NCBI GenBank assembly: GCA_039881145.1
Contig: JAYKKI010000023.1
Location: forward strand, 6,176,501-6,240,500
DNA: 64,000 bases
DNA from: Druceiella hillmani
Taxonomy: Eukaryota > Arthropoda > Insecta > Lepidoptera > Hepialidae
Direction of reading: 5' to 3'
Shown: piece by piece, positions 33,931-44,178 of the stretch
How positions within the stretch are numbered: position 1 is the stretch's first letter
Layout: each line of letters opens with the position of its first letter
Translations under genes and position numbers: made by a program
Notes under the pieces: model-generated
Seen by the model: only the letters and a program-made list of their open reading frames with translations
Told to the model about the DNA's origin: nothing
Database searches by the model: none

Positions 33931-35042
33931 ATGGAACAGTGGAGTGGAGAGCACCGTGCTTTTTCCGTCGAGGCGTACATTTCGAGTGGATTTTCGCTGT
34001 CTGTAGCACGCCGTCGATTTAATAATCGTTACAGTATTCGTCGATTACGTGATGGACCATCGATCAACCTTATTCAGTCATGGGTAGCAAGGTTCGGAGC
34101 TACAGGATCAACATTAAATAGGCCCTAGCCAGGACCTACACCATTGGTAGCCACGGATGAAAATGTCGAGCGTGTTATGGTTTCTGTCGTTGAAAATCCC
34201 CGTTTATCACTGCGTACACGTTCATCGATATTGGGAATTCCGAAATCAACTTTACAGATAATAATGCAAAAAAAGCTCTAGTTCCATCCATATAAAATTC
34301 AAATTGTTCAAGATTTACACGATTCTGACTTTGAATTAAGAAAATCTTACGCGGAGGTGATGTTGTTGAAATTTCGTACTGCTACCCGGATGGACAACAT
34401 ATTCTTTAGTGACGAAGCTCACTTTCACATTGGAGGATATGTGAATAAGCAGAACTCACGTTACTGGGATGTCCACAGCCCAAGACAAATGAATGAAGAG
34501 TCTTTACATAAGCCTAAAGTAACAGTCTGATGTGCCACGTCTGCATCTGCAATCATAGGACCTTATTTCTTTAAAAATCAAAGTGGCCAAACTGTAACTG
34601 TGAATTCGGAGAGATATGCCCAGATGTTAAATTACTTTTTCAGAGTAAAATTACAGAATAGTCCATCCTTCAACCAAAACACATGGTTCCAGCAGGGCGG
34701 ACCCACAGCTCACACTGCTAATGTGTCCATGAATGCAGTGCGGCAGTTACTTCCAAAAAAAAACATATCCCGAAACGGTACCGTACCGTGGCCACCTAGA
34801 TCACCTGATTTAAGCCCATGTGACTTTTTCTTATTACCATAAGAAAAAGTCACATGGGCTTAAAATCCGTTGTTTACAAAACAAATCCGAGCACTGTGAC
34901 ACAACTTAAAGAAAAGTCGCTCTGCAAACGCGTTTTAAAAGACATGCGTGCTAGACTCGAAGAGTGTCAGACTCGATGGCCGCCATTTGAAAAACGTGGT
35001 TTTAAAAAAATGAAATCCGCATTTGTTGTTATAAAGTTAAAA
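33931..35042 (+). pseudogene. Mariner-family transposase, inactivated
   Basis: It starts MEQWSGEHRAFSVEAYISSG. The N-terminal helix-turn-helix region (to about residue 115) is followed by the catalytic domain. The first Asp is in FFSDEAHFHIGGYVNKQN, the second motif reads WFQQGGPTAHTA where the family has WFQQDG (Asp to Gly), and the third Asp is in PRSPDLSPCDFF. Internal stops occur at 34126 (TAG), near 34278 (TAG) and near 34528 (TGA). After LSPCDFFLLP a perfect snapback palindrome (34809-34864) breaks the frame, and the C-terminus continues shifted from about 34857 (LKSVVYKTNPSTVTQLKEKS...). Loss of a catalytic Asp alone would abolish activity. DNA-binding ends may still be recognised by a related active transposase. 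Confidence 0.87.
34809..34864. repeat. Perfect 26-bp snapback palindrome inside the transposase gene
   Basis: The arms 34809-34834 and 34839-34864 are exact reverse complements around a TACC loop. The left arm encodes the conserved SPCDFF segment. The right arm sits where the family has roughly WGY before LKSVVY. The right arm therefore looks copied from the left on the opposite strand. Confidence 0.9.
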
Positions 35043-35120
35043 TAAATCTACTTTGTATTAGAGGTTTAGTTTTTTTTTCTAATTTTTCACACATTGAAAT
35101 CTGTCACTGGACACACTGTA

Positions 35121-37540
35121 TTATGTTAGTATGTCGGTGAAACCCTGTTGAACTACTCTTCAAAACTCTATCTACCAATGCAAAGAAAATTTAAGGTAAA
35201 TCTCGAATAGGGGATTACGTAGATTATTTTTGCATCTGGATTCATTCATTGTGCAGATTAGCGGCTTTATATTATGACATTTATATTTTGATATTACATT
35301 ATGACACTTTTATATTATGCCATTTAATTTTGATGTTAAAATGATTTCCAATTCGTATTTTATAACGACAACTAGTTACATCAAAACTCTATCGCTGCAC
35401 AATGCTGGACTTAACAGAATACAATTTTATACAGTCAATAAGTACATCTACGCTCACTCAAACATCGGAATGTGCATATAATTTATCTATCCAACAAGGT
35501 AACTATAAAACGCTATTGTAGAAATTCAACATTCTTACCAGTTCCAAGTATACAGATACAACTAGACTATAGCTTACTTACATTAAACTAAGGCATTCAC
35601 ATGCTGGCCTGCTGCAACTCACGAGGAACGATGGGATTGATGATCGTTAACCAACATATGTATGCAAACGGTTTCACGAAAGTAAGAAATGTGCAATTGT
35701 CTACTGAGCAACAAAAATAAAATTGCAATACGTCATATTTTATTCACGGTGAGTAGTAGCATGTAAAACGCTTAGCAAAAACTAGTCGCGTGGGTTATTA
35801 GCGACTTTATGTGGTAGAATAATAGCTCAATATTTATTTCAGTATTCTGTTGCACGATTTATATCATTTTGATTTCGTAAGACGAAAAAAATTAGTATCC
35901 TAATCCATATAATACATACAATAAATTGTAAATTCTAGTCTGTTTACTACACACTATTGCATTCGCCGACATATTGTTAGTGAAGAAAGTTTTATTTTGA
36001 TGAAATTAGAGTCACTTTGAATAAGCTCGGAAGTGTTTATACGCTGGATAAAGCACAAAGTATTGTAATAGCGAAACATATATATTCGAAGCTTTATGTA
36101 GCACGTTACATGCAATCGTATATCGTGTATATTTTTAAAGTAAATTCTGAAAAACTCGAGTTAAAATTTAATATTCGACTGTTGTCAAAACTGTTGATTT
36201 TACCTAATTTATTGTTTAAAAAATAGTTCATATCATCAAAGATCGACCCTTTGATGGTATGAACTATTTTTTATTTTCATTACAACTAAAATATTTGTGA
36301 TGCGTAATATCCGAACCTGGGATATTATTACGCCAACTCTACTTCAACGCTAAGGGATTCTTAGCGGATACGATAATGAAAAAATTGTTCCATTTAAGAA
36401 ATCCAACCAATGCTTATGAGACTCTTTTCCTGATGGATCATGCACGCGCTTCTTATAAATAAAATATTTTTTTTTGGTTTTCACATTTTAAAATAAAAAA
36501 ACTCACGGCTGCAAAGAACGCTTGAAGTAAGATTTATTTGAGAATAATTATTCAAGTTAGAAAGGCAAAATAACTTTATTTTTTAAGCCTTAATTATTGT
36601 TGTTATAGTTTTGATTGTTATTGACGAATATTTTCTATTTGATTGTTTTATTATTATCACGTTTTTTATCCGATTCCTCTAAGCTAATTCAGCATTATAA
36701 ATAATATGTAAAGCGTTATGAAAATTGGTATTTTATTTTACTTTCCACATTACTTTTTCACCAAACCTCAGATCTACATCTGTACATATCTATATTCTAA
36801 TTGTATGTGGAACTTACAGTTGTCTTCATAAAGTTCAAAACAAATAGAAATCAAAATTGACAATTTCCAAAATATTACAAATGTATCGGAGAAACAATAT
36901 TCCGCCAATATTAAAAATTTAAGAAAAATGATTTTCTCCCGTTTTTATCTGATTACATTTAATGAGATTGGGCGTCATATTTTAAACCTGAGAACTGTTA
37001 ATAGCTGTTCTACTGATCGTCGTCAATTTGGGTTTTTAACAAAAGAGTCACAATACTACACCATTTATAAATAATTTATAAGTCATGTTAACTATTATGA
37101 CAACAATGACAATACCAAGAAATTAATAATAATATACAACAATAGTAGATAAAATCCACAATAAACTTATTAGACTACCTAACATAAAATACGAAATAAA
37201 AATATTTCAAAATTTAATTGACTTCAAATATATGATAATTTTTGCAACACATTTCAGAGAATATATAATACTGCACTTATCAAACTAACCATTTTATGAA
37301 AAATTATTAATACTAAATCTTTTTTGCAGCTAACGGGATAATTATAATAAGAATAAGCCTATTACGGTCTATAAAACTTAAATAATACAAATTTATTATA
37401 ATATATATTTATAATAATTTATATCATACGAATTTATAATATTATTAATAACAATATGAAGTCAAAAGAAGTCATTACCCGTTATTAAGATAAAACTAAT
37501 CTCAAAAATTCACTTTAGAAGTTATATATTGTAGCTTCAT
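35121..37540. other. AT-rich DNA with hairpin cluster, no gene seen
   Basis: No supported gene. A near-perfect hairpin lies at 36218-36272 (24-bp arms, one G-T mismatch, 7-base loop). Close by, GCGTAATATCC/GGGATATTATTACGC (about 36301-36333) and CGCTAAG/CTTAGCG (about 36350-36370) form two further hairpins. Confidence 0.55.
36218..36272. repeat. Snapback palindrome, 24-bp arms
   Basis: Left arm 36218-36241, right arm 36249-36272, loop ATCGACC. One mismatch. It is not next to a gene, so there is no reason to call it a terminator. Confidence 0.85.
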
Positions 37541-38165
37541 ATTAACTTGGTAAACGTAACAAATACCCATAATAATTGTAATCATGTATCAAAGATATCG
37601 AAACAATGTTTTTTTGGATATTCTCCCGCGAATGGAGACCTCCTACATTTTTCACCACTGACACCGGTTAGCAACTATCATCGTCCAAGAGATCACTGCT
37701 TTGTCACTATGATGTCCCTCCCGTTGTGGCGCAGTACGTTACCAGCTTCTCAGTCCAAATTCTCAGCTCTAATTGTCCAGTGCCTTTTTCCGAGACATGG
37801 GACTATCCATCGTGTCATTACATTAGATTGCCTGCTTATTTTACAGCATCGATGTCTTTGATTCTTTCCCTGGTACCATTATTTCGGTGGAGGCCTTGCA
37901 GCTTGATAATAGGCATGCTAGGTTTAGTAGAGTCAAAGTTCAGTAGTTCAGTAAAGAGAAATTTAAGACTCCTTTTCCTGTCATACTAGTGTCTGCCTGC
38001 GGTTTCATCGATTTGGTCTTTCTATTGAGACTGTGGAATCTGTCCCTGCGCCAATTATTCTGTCGTAAAGCCTGCCTAACAAATACTATTAAACACTTCA
38101 CCTTGTTTAGTGAAAATGTACAGCTTTTCTGCTCTCGATACACTTGAGTGTCTTCCTTTCATAAG
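37541..38165. other. GC-richer segment, unrecognised
   Basis: This segment is less AT-rich than its neighbours and has overlapping open frames on the plus strand (37547-37861 and 37726-37989) and minus strand (38143-37940). None matches a family I know and none shows splice sites or a convincing start. It may be a decayed repeat, an exon relic or a mosaic. I make no functional call. Confidence 0.3.
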
Positions 38166-41030
38166 TTGTTGTGTGTTGTTGTACTAATTTTTTCTTAATA
38201 AATAAATACACGAAATTTCACCCTCCAATTTTCAATTTATGTTACGTATGGGGTGGAAAGAATTTTTTGAGTAGTTTTTATCGTTTTTATTTTCATAATT
38301 TTGACTTTAGCTCTTTCCGAGATAGGAAAGGAAAAAAATATTTTAAAAAAAAGTATTTTTTTGCGGACATTTTCAACAGTATCTTGAAAACTATCATGCA
38401 TAAAATTTTCACAAAGGGTAATCTTGGATCCTTACAAAACATTACCTAACGTACGACATTAACAAAAAAAAGTATTACTGCATTGACATTATCTGAAATT
38501 TCTGCATAAACTGGAAAAAATTATTGTGTCAGACGGGCGAACTTGTAAATAATCTTATATTAGGCTTTTCCATTTTAAGGCACGAAATTCTAATAGGCAA
38601 CAATTTTGTTTCCTCCGTTGAGTCAATGTCGTTAACTGAACTAGAATTATAAACTTTATTGCAACTTTGAATCAATTACAATATTTTTGTAAGATTAAAT
38701 GCAATTCAAGGATATCGAAAATATCTTTCAATAAGAAACTTAAATTATATACGTAAATTTATGTGAATAACAGAACAACCAAAAATGACCGCACTAGTCA
38801 GTAGACAATATAAATTAACAATTCAGTTAAGGTCTACGTCATGTCTATTTATTAACATCTACGTCATGTCTTGGGATAGATTCAACTTGTCCTTTAATTT
38901 TCCAGTGCTTTATTTTACATGTACTTGTCAGTACATTAATTTCAACTTTACAGTGTATTGACTTATGAATATTCTGATAGTATTTTTCTATTATAAGTTC
39001 CATTAAAAACTCATAATTTTTTAAGGCGTTTAGCCTCTGACTCCTTTGTCGATTCATTGTGAACTTTTTATACTTAAATAGCAAAGAAGTTTCCAAAAAA
39101 AATAGACGGGTATATTCTCCTTTTTTATTATGATGATAAAATCCATTCTTCTGACTGGTTTAAATGCTTAATATAGCATATAATTTGCTGTAATACCAAG
39201 TATTCTGCAAACACCAATTAATTTTTTTAATTTAATATATTCATCCCTTCTTGAATCCATTAGGTATTTAGAGATAATCTATCATCTTTTTAAGACTTCG
39301 GTTGAACTTTCATTTGCATCACTCTTTCCAGTTAAGGCGCATTATTTAATCTAACTTCTATTTTTAAGGACTGTAATTAATAATAAGACTAATTAATAAT
39401 ATTAACGTTAAGATTTCACCAAATATATCTTCCAATTAAATTGATTCTTTTCTTTTATCTTATATACTTTGAATGTGAGAAATAAGTTGATTATAAAAAA
39501 AAATTAAATTTTACCAAAAACTGTTTTGCTTTTGGAAATTTTGAAAACTTGTTTAGTGATTTACATAGTCATTAAAGTAAAAATAAACCTGTTATTATCT
39601 GTTGTACTTATCTAAATATGAACACCGAGGATCGTGAACACTGATTATAAGTCGAGAAAGGACCATGCCAAAGCATACTTTGAAGGATATTAGGTACCAA
39701 TTTATAGGGATTGGTACCTTACTATTGCAAAGAAATTTTAGAGGATTTGCATCTCAATAAAAGCTTTATTAGCTTACACATTTTAATAATACAATAGAAG
39801 TTACGGCTTATTTAAATAAATTTTAAAATGTCAAAGTATACATAATTTTCCAATACCAAACTACACTACAGAATGCACTTCGCTATAGTACATTTCAAGT
39901 TTTTTAAAGTAATTCTACTGCTTTTATTGCGATAGTAATTTCATGTTATTATAATATTAAACTTAAAATTAACCATTTCAGTAAATAATATAATGTGTAA
40001 AATCGCGTAACGTAACCACTTCGTCAATGAACCAAACATATGACAATACATTATTAATTGACAACTAAAATATGTTCATAAATTCATCTGGCAAGGATCA
40101 TCATTCAGGTAACTTCGACCAGGCGTTTTAACTTCAACCAGAGTGGCGTAAAAATAAAGTTTTATTCCATCCCGTAATCGATTTAAAAAGTCTCTGGTTG
40201 ATCGGGGGAGTTGTTGGCCTACTATCCTTTTACAACGACAACTTTGACCATTCAGTCTTTTTTATTGCATTGTTGGGAGTTTAGTTTCAGGCGAGCGTCA
40301 TTTTAATTGCAGCTTGAAGTAATATTACTGTTGTTAATGGAGTCAGTTCGAGACGCAGCTATGTTTAAAAGTGAAGTCTGTAAAAAATGACTAAAAGTAA
40401 ATACCGTGAACTAATGTTCATGTTCGAGATTCTTTTACCAAAATAATTTTAACAAAAAATATTAAAATATTTTTAAAATAAATACTTAAAAAAGGAAATG
40501 TCAGCAAAAAAAATGTAATTATCTTGACATCTGTTGCACTCCCTACCTATCTGATAATTTCTTCCACAGTTACTTTTAGAATTACTTCATAGGACACCGG
40601 GGTGAAGGCGAACTTATTAAAAGCAGTGGGAGGTCCAGAAGATGGACCGGGAACTAGTTAAACAAAACGTGTGGATTGAAAAAGCTTTGTGAAAGCGCTA
40701 AGCGACGGTATAAAGTAAAAGATGTGACATAAAATAATTTTTGAAATAATAATTATATTTAATGTATCTACATAATATAATTCACCATTTCAATGAGTAA
40801 ATTTACTCATTACTCACTTTTCGACGATTGTATTTTTGTAAGTAGTTTTAAACCACATTTTTTTTAATTATTTGTACATATAATCTACTTTGTTAAGCGT
40901 TTTATAAACAACTTGTGAAAATTACATATTAAAAATTAATTTTAATTACATTAGATTTATTAGAATTTTCTATTGATTACATAAAACAAAGATCGGCTAT
41001 ATTTTGTACTATATTTGGCAAGTTTAGTCA
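38166..41030. other. AT-rich DNA, no gene seen
   Basis: No supported coding or RNA gene. A short hairpin AGGTACCAAT/ATTGGTACCT is at about 39692-39714. A moderate-GC stretch at about 40080-40380 is unrecognised. Confidence 0.5.
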
Positions 41031-41390
41031 AGTAGTCTTGTACTTTGCAAAATATATAATAAGATAATTTTGAGAGAATTTTAATTCCTTTTAATAATCA
41101 TTATAATTGAGGAAAAAGTTAGTCGATCGCGTATATTTTGCAAACTTATAGAATAAATTTACAGCAAAAAATACTTAGAACGCTAATTTGGCTATAGTTT
41201 AAATGGTTTTATTTGCTTTTAAATTCCTAAATTGACGGGACCCACAAAATATTTAACATTTTGAAAGCATTTTATCCTATTTAATATAAAGTATTCTCTC
41301 AAAGAGAAATAAATAAATTTAATCCACGCTAGCACACACGGTTTTTTCATGAATATTAAATTTTTTTTCCACCTGTTAATAAAATGATTT
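41031..41390 (+). repeat. Long inverted repeat, left arm
   Basis: About 350 bp that matches the reverse complement of 43835-44178. Shared landmarks are GTAGTCTTGTACTTT at the outer end, CGATCGCGTATAT, TTGACGGGA, AATATAAAGTATTCTCT and GGTTTTTTCATGAATATTAA at the inner end. Identity is roughly 80 percent with small indels. Confidence 0.8.
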
Positions 41391-43118
41391 CAAAAAAACA
41401 AAAAAGGTAAACCTTAAAGATTACGTTTTATTTTTTTCATTATCGTCACCTCACATATTTCCTGTAATTTCTTTATGGTTTTATTCGCTAATTTCCAAGT
41501 AAAAAAAATACAATACATGAAAGTTACAAAATGAGGAAAAATTGTGTTAATAGAAGGAAAAAAATACAAAAAAATTAATAATATAATATTTCCATCACTA
41601 CCTAATTCGCTGCCGAAGAAAATAGCATTATGACGTAAAGAGACACATATTTTTGTCTTAATTAAATTTTTATCCTTGCCTTGTGTTGCACAAGGCAAAA
41701 AATTATTAATCACTTAGCAGAGAATTACGCTATTTTTGTTATTTTTAATAAATTAAAACCTAATAAATTCATTATGTTGTTTGCATAAAATATCCCTGTT
41801 TTCATTAAATTCAAACAGATGTCTATTTTTTCGATAGTTTACTCACAGATCTTAAGAACTTCTCACGTATTACAAACACTATCTATAGGTTAAGTTAATT
41901 TAACTCTTGACATAATTTCTTGTGAATTTTTTTAATTATTTTAAGTAACCATCTCTTTTTCTTTATCTGTTACTCTTTCACTAGAATATAATTATTCCAC
42001 ACATGAAAAGAGTTCTTAAGTAAAAAAGAAAGAGTTATCAATCTAGTAAATACGTCTAATAAATTAGTCGATGTTTACAAGATAGGTAATAATCCTATAA
42101 AATCGTTTAGGAGTTGATATCGATATAGGCGTAGCGGTATAAATTTACCGTGCTGCCTATGAAACAAAACTTGCTCAATTGTTTATCATGCAAGATTTAC
42201 TTAATTACAAAACGAACAAATACTGTTCGTTTTGCGATTATTTAAATCTTGTCGAAAACAAAGTTATAATTGGCTAGGTGGCATATACACAATAAATGGG
42301 AAGTGATGGATTGAATATAATAAATCTAAGGGATGTTCCTACTTTGTTTTGTATTTGAAAATATTGTAATCATTAATAAAAAGAAACGTCACACTGACAG
42401 TTTGTTAGTGATATATAATGGATGGAAACTCGACTGTTTTTATATGAGCGTCATCATTAGAGACAGTTTCGTTTTTTAAAAATGATTTAAGCAACTTTTT
42501 TATGCTCGACGTAACTTTGTCGTTTGCACACTCTGTCAATGACGCTTCGGCATCACCTGGCCACTAGTGAGAATAATCTGGTTATCCGTGAGATTTTCTT
42601 CTGTTGTTACTTCTGGTATAAAATGTGACGAAATCAGTCTTTAAGTAAATCATAGAATACACCTAATTAGATTTGCTTTCTATGGTTACACGCACATGTA
42701 CTTTCTTGAATCACACATTATATTCACTAAAATGCCCATGTTCTAAAAAGTACTATGGGACTTCATTATAATAAAATATTATACCCTAAACTAAAACATG
42801 TAAAAAACATTTTTCTGTCGTTTTGGTATAGAATGTCCATATTTAATTATGTATAGGGGTGTAGTTATATTTTTATATCCAGGCAGTTTTTATGGGTTTC
42901 TGAGTACAAAACAAGACTATATAAATTTATGAAATTTAATAATTTTATATTCTATTATTGAGACACGCTAAATCGATATTGACGCATGACTTAAATATCG
43001 CACAGCGTGCTGGGCGCCGCGGGATACCATCAAAGACACACTGCTCAGCTCGGTGTACACCTTTTCGGCCTTTGAATCATCACCAATACGAATATCTTTC
43101 ATGGAAAGTATTATATGA
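41391..43118. other. AT-rich DNA between inverted arms, no gene seen
   Basis: Contains an imperfect hairpin at 42191-42251 (CAAAACGAACA/TGTTCGTTTTG inner stem, outer CAAGATTT/AAATCTTG) and a GC-richer patch at about 42990-43060. A 60-codon frame at 42958-43140 is unsupported. Confidence 0.5.
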
Positions 43119-43120
43119 TA

Positions 43121-43450
43121 TTGGGTTGACTAAAAAGTGATGAGTGTTTTTTTAGAAAATTAACAAAAAAAAATGGGAACGATCTAGAAGCTTCCATTAC
43201 CAAAGATTCTTAGAGGGCGCAGCATGTACTCATGCAGCATGTACTCATTCAGCACTCATTCAGCACTCATACAGTAGTAACTAAGACGCTGCACTGATAT
43301 CACGCGTACAATATGGACGAGATTAAGACACATGTGAGATATTGTCTACGAGTATCAATCTGGTCACTCCGCTACCGAAGCTACGCGTAGCATATGCCAA
43401 CGCGTAGCTTTTGAAGCAATAGATAATTGAAAGGCAATATTTAAAATTTG
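43121..43450 (+). mobile_element. Truncated mariner: TIR, leader and start of transposase
   Basis: After a TA dinucleotide the sequence TTGGGTTGACTAAAAAGTGA matches the 5' terminal repeat of classical mariner elements, which begins TTGGGTTGxCxAAAAAGTAAT. A leader with short tandem repeats follows. From an ATG at 43313 the frame reads MDEIKTHVR and, after a one-base shift, DIVYEYQSGHSATEATRSIC, matching the start of mariner transposases (YEFxxGxxATEAxRNIC). Similarity stops at about 43410-43440. No catalytic domain and no 3' terminal repeat were found nearby, so this is a 5' fragment. Confidence 0.75.
43219..43270. repeat. Short tandem repeats in mariner leader
   Basis: GCAGCATGTACTCAT occurs twice (43219-43233 and 43234-43248), followed by TCAGCACTCAT twice (43249-43259 and 43260-43270). 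The second unit looks like a shortened version of the first. Confidence 0.9.
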
Positions 43451-43834
43451 CAAAAATTATGGTCACAAAGAGTGGATGCTTTCCTGTTGCACTAAAGCTT
43501 ATAAAATACATGTTTAGCAACTTGTTCCTAGATAACTCCGCATTAAAACTTTCTAGTAGTACTTACAAATAACACGTTATTGTTGCAGATACAATGACCA
43601 TGATTATCTAAAATAAACTAGGACATCAAGCTATGGATATGGAAGTGGGGTTTTTAAAATTTGCTTAATTATGTCATATTTGAACTCATTACGGGCCTTA
43701 TGAAATCATTTAAACTTAAAAATTGTATCCTAGTAATTAAACTAACAGAACATTTATTGATTCTGAGGCTGGATCAGCTAGTTGAATATAAGTATAAATG
43801 AGAAATAAATTTAGTCTCAATTATTACAATTTAT
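43451..43834. other. AT-rich DNA, no gene seen
   Basis: Nothing supported between the mariner fragment and the right inverted-repeat arm. Confidence 0.5.
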
Positions 43835-44178
43835 TAACAGTTGCAGAAAAAAACTTAATATTCATGAAAAAACCGTCAGTACATGGATTAAATTTATTTA
43901 TTTCACTTTGAAGAGAATACTTTATATTAAATAAGATAAAATGGTTTCAAAATGTAAAATATTTTATGGATCCCGTCAATATAGGAATACAAAAACAAAT
44001 AAAACCACTTATATAATGGCCAAAGTAGCGTTCCAAGTATGCTTTGAATTTATTGTATAGGTTTGCAATATATACGCGATCGGCTAACTTTGTTCTCAAT
44101 TATAATCTTCATTAAAGTAATTCAAATTTTTTCAAAATTTTCTTACTATTTACTTTCAAAGTACAAGACTACATAATT
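43835..44178 (-). repeat. Long inverted repeat, right arm
   Basis: Partner of 41031-41390. The two arms enclose about 2.4 kb. This could be a transposon with long terminal inverted repeats or two solo copies of one repeat in opposite orientation. No target duplication or terminal motif decides between them. Confidence 0.8.

Larger units (their letters stand above)
33814..35118 (+). mobile_element. Tc1/mariner-superfamily element with both ends, DD41D-type spacing
   Basis: About 1.3 kb flanked by TA on both sides (33812-33813 and 35119-35120). The termini begin CAGAGTGTCCAGTGGCAG on the left and, reverse-complemented, CAGTGTGTCCAGTGACAG on the right, similar over about 28 bp. It holds a single transposase gene with typical helix-turn-helix and DDD domains. 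Distance counting puts 41 residues between the second and third catalytic positions, the spacing of the DD41D (rosa-like) group. Confidence 0.88.

Noticed and set aside
37547..37989. Overlapping open frames in a GC-richer patch as a gene
   Set aside because: Frames on both strands overlap, and none has a family match, splice borders or a convincing start.
42191..42251. Hairpin as a transcription terminator
   Set aside because: The region is eukaryotic, with no adjacent gene, and the hairpin has several mismatches. It was kept only as a structural note.
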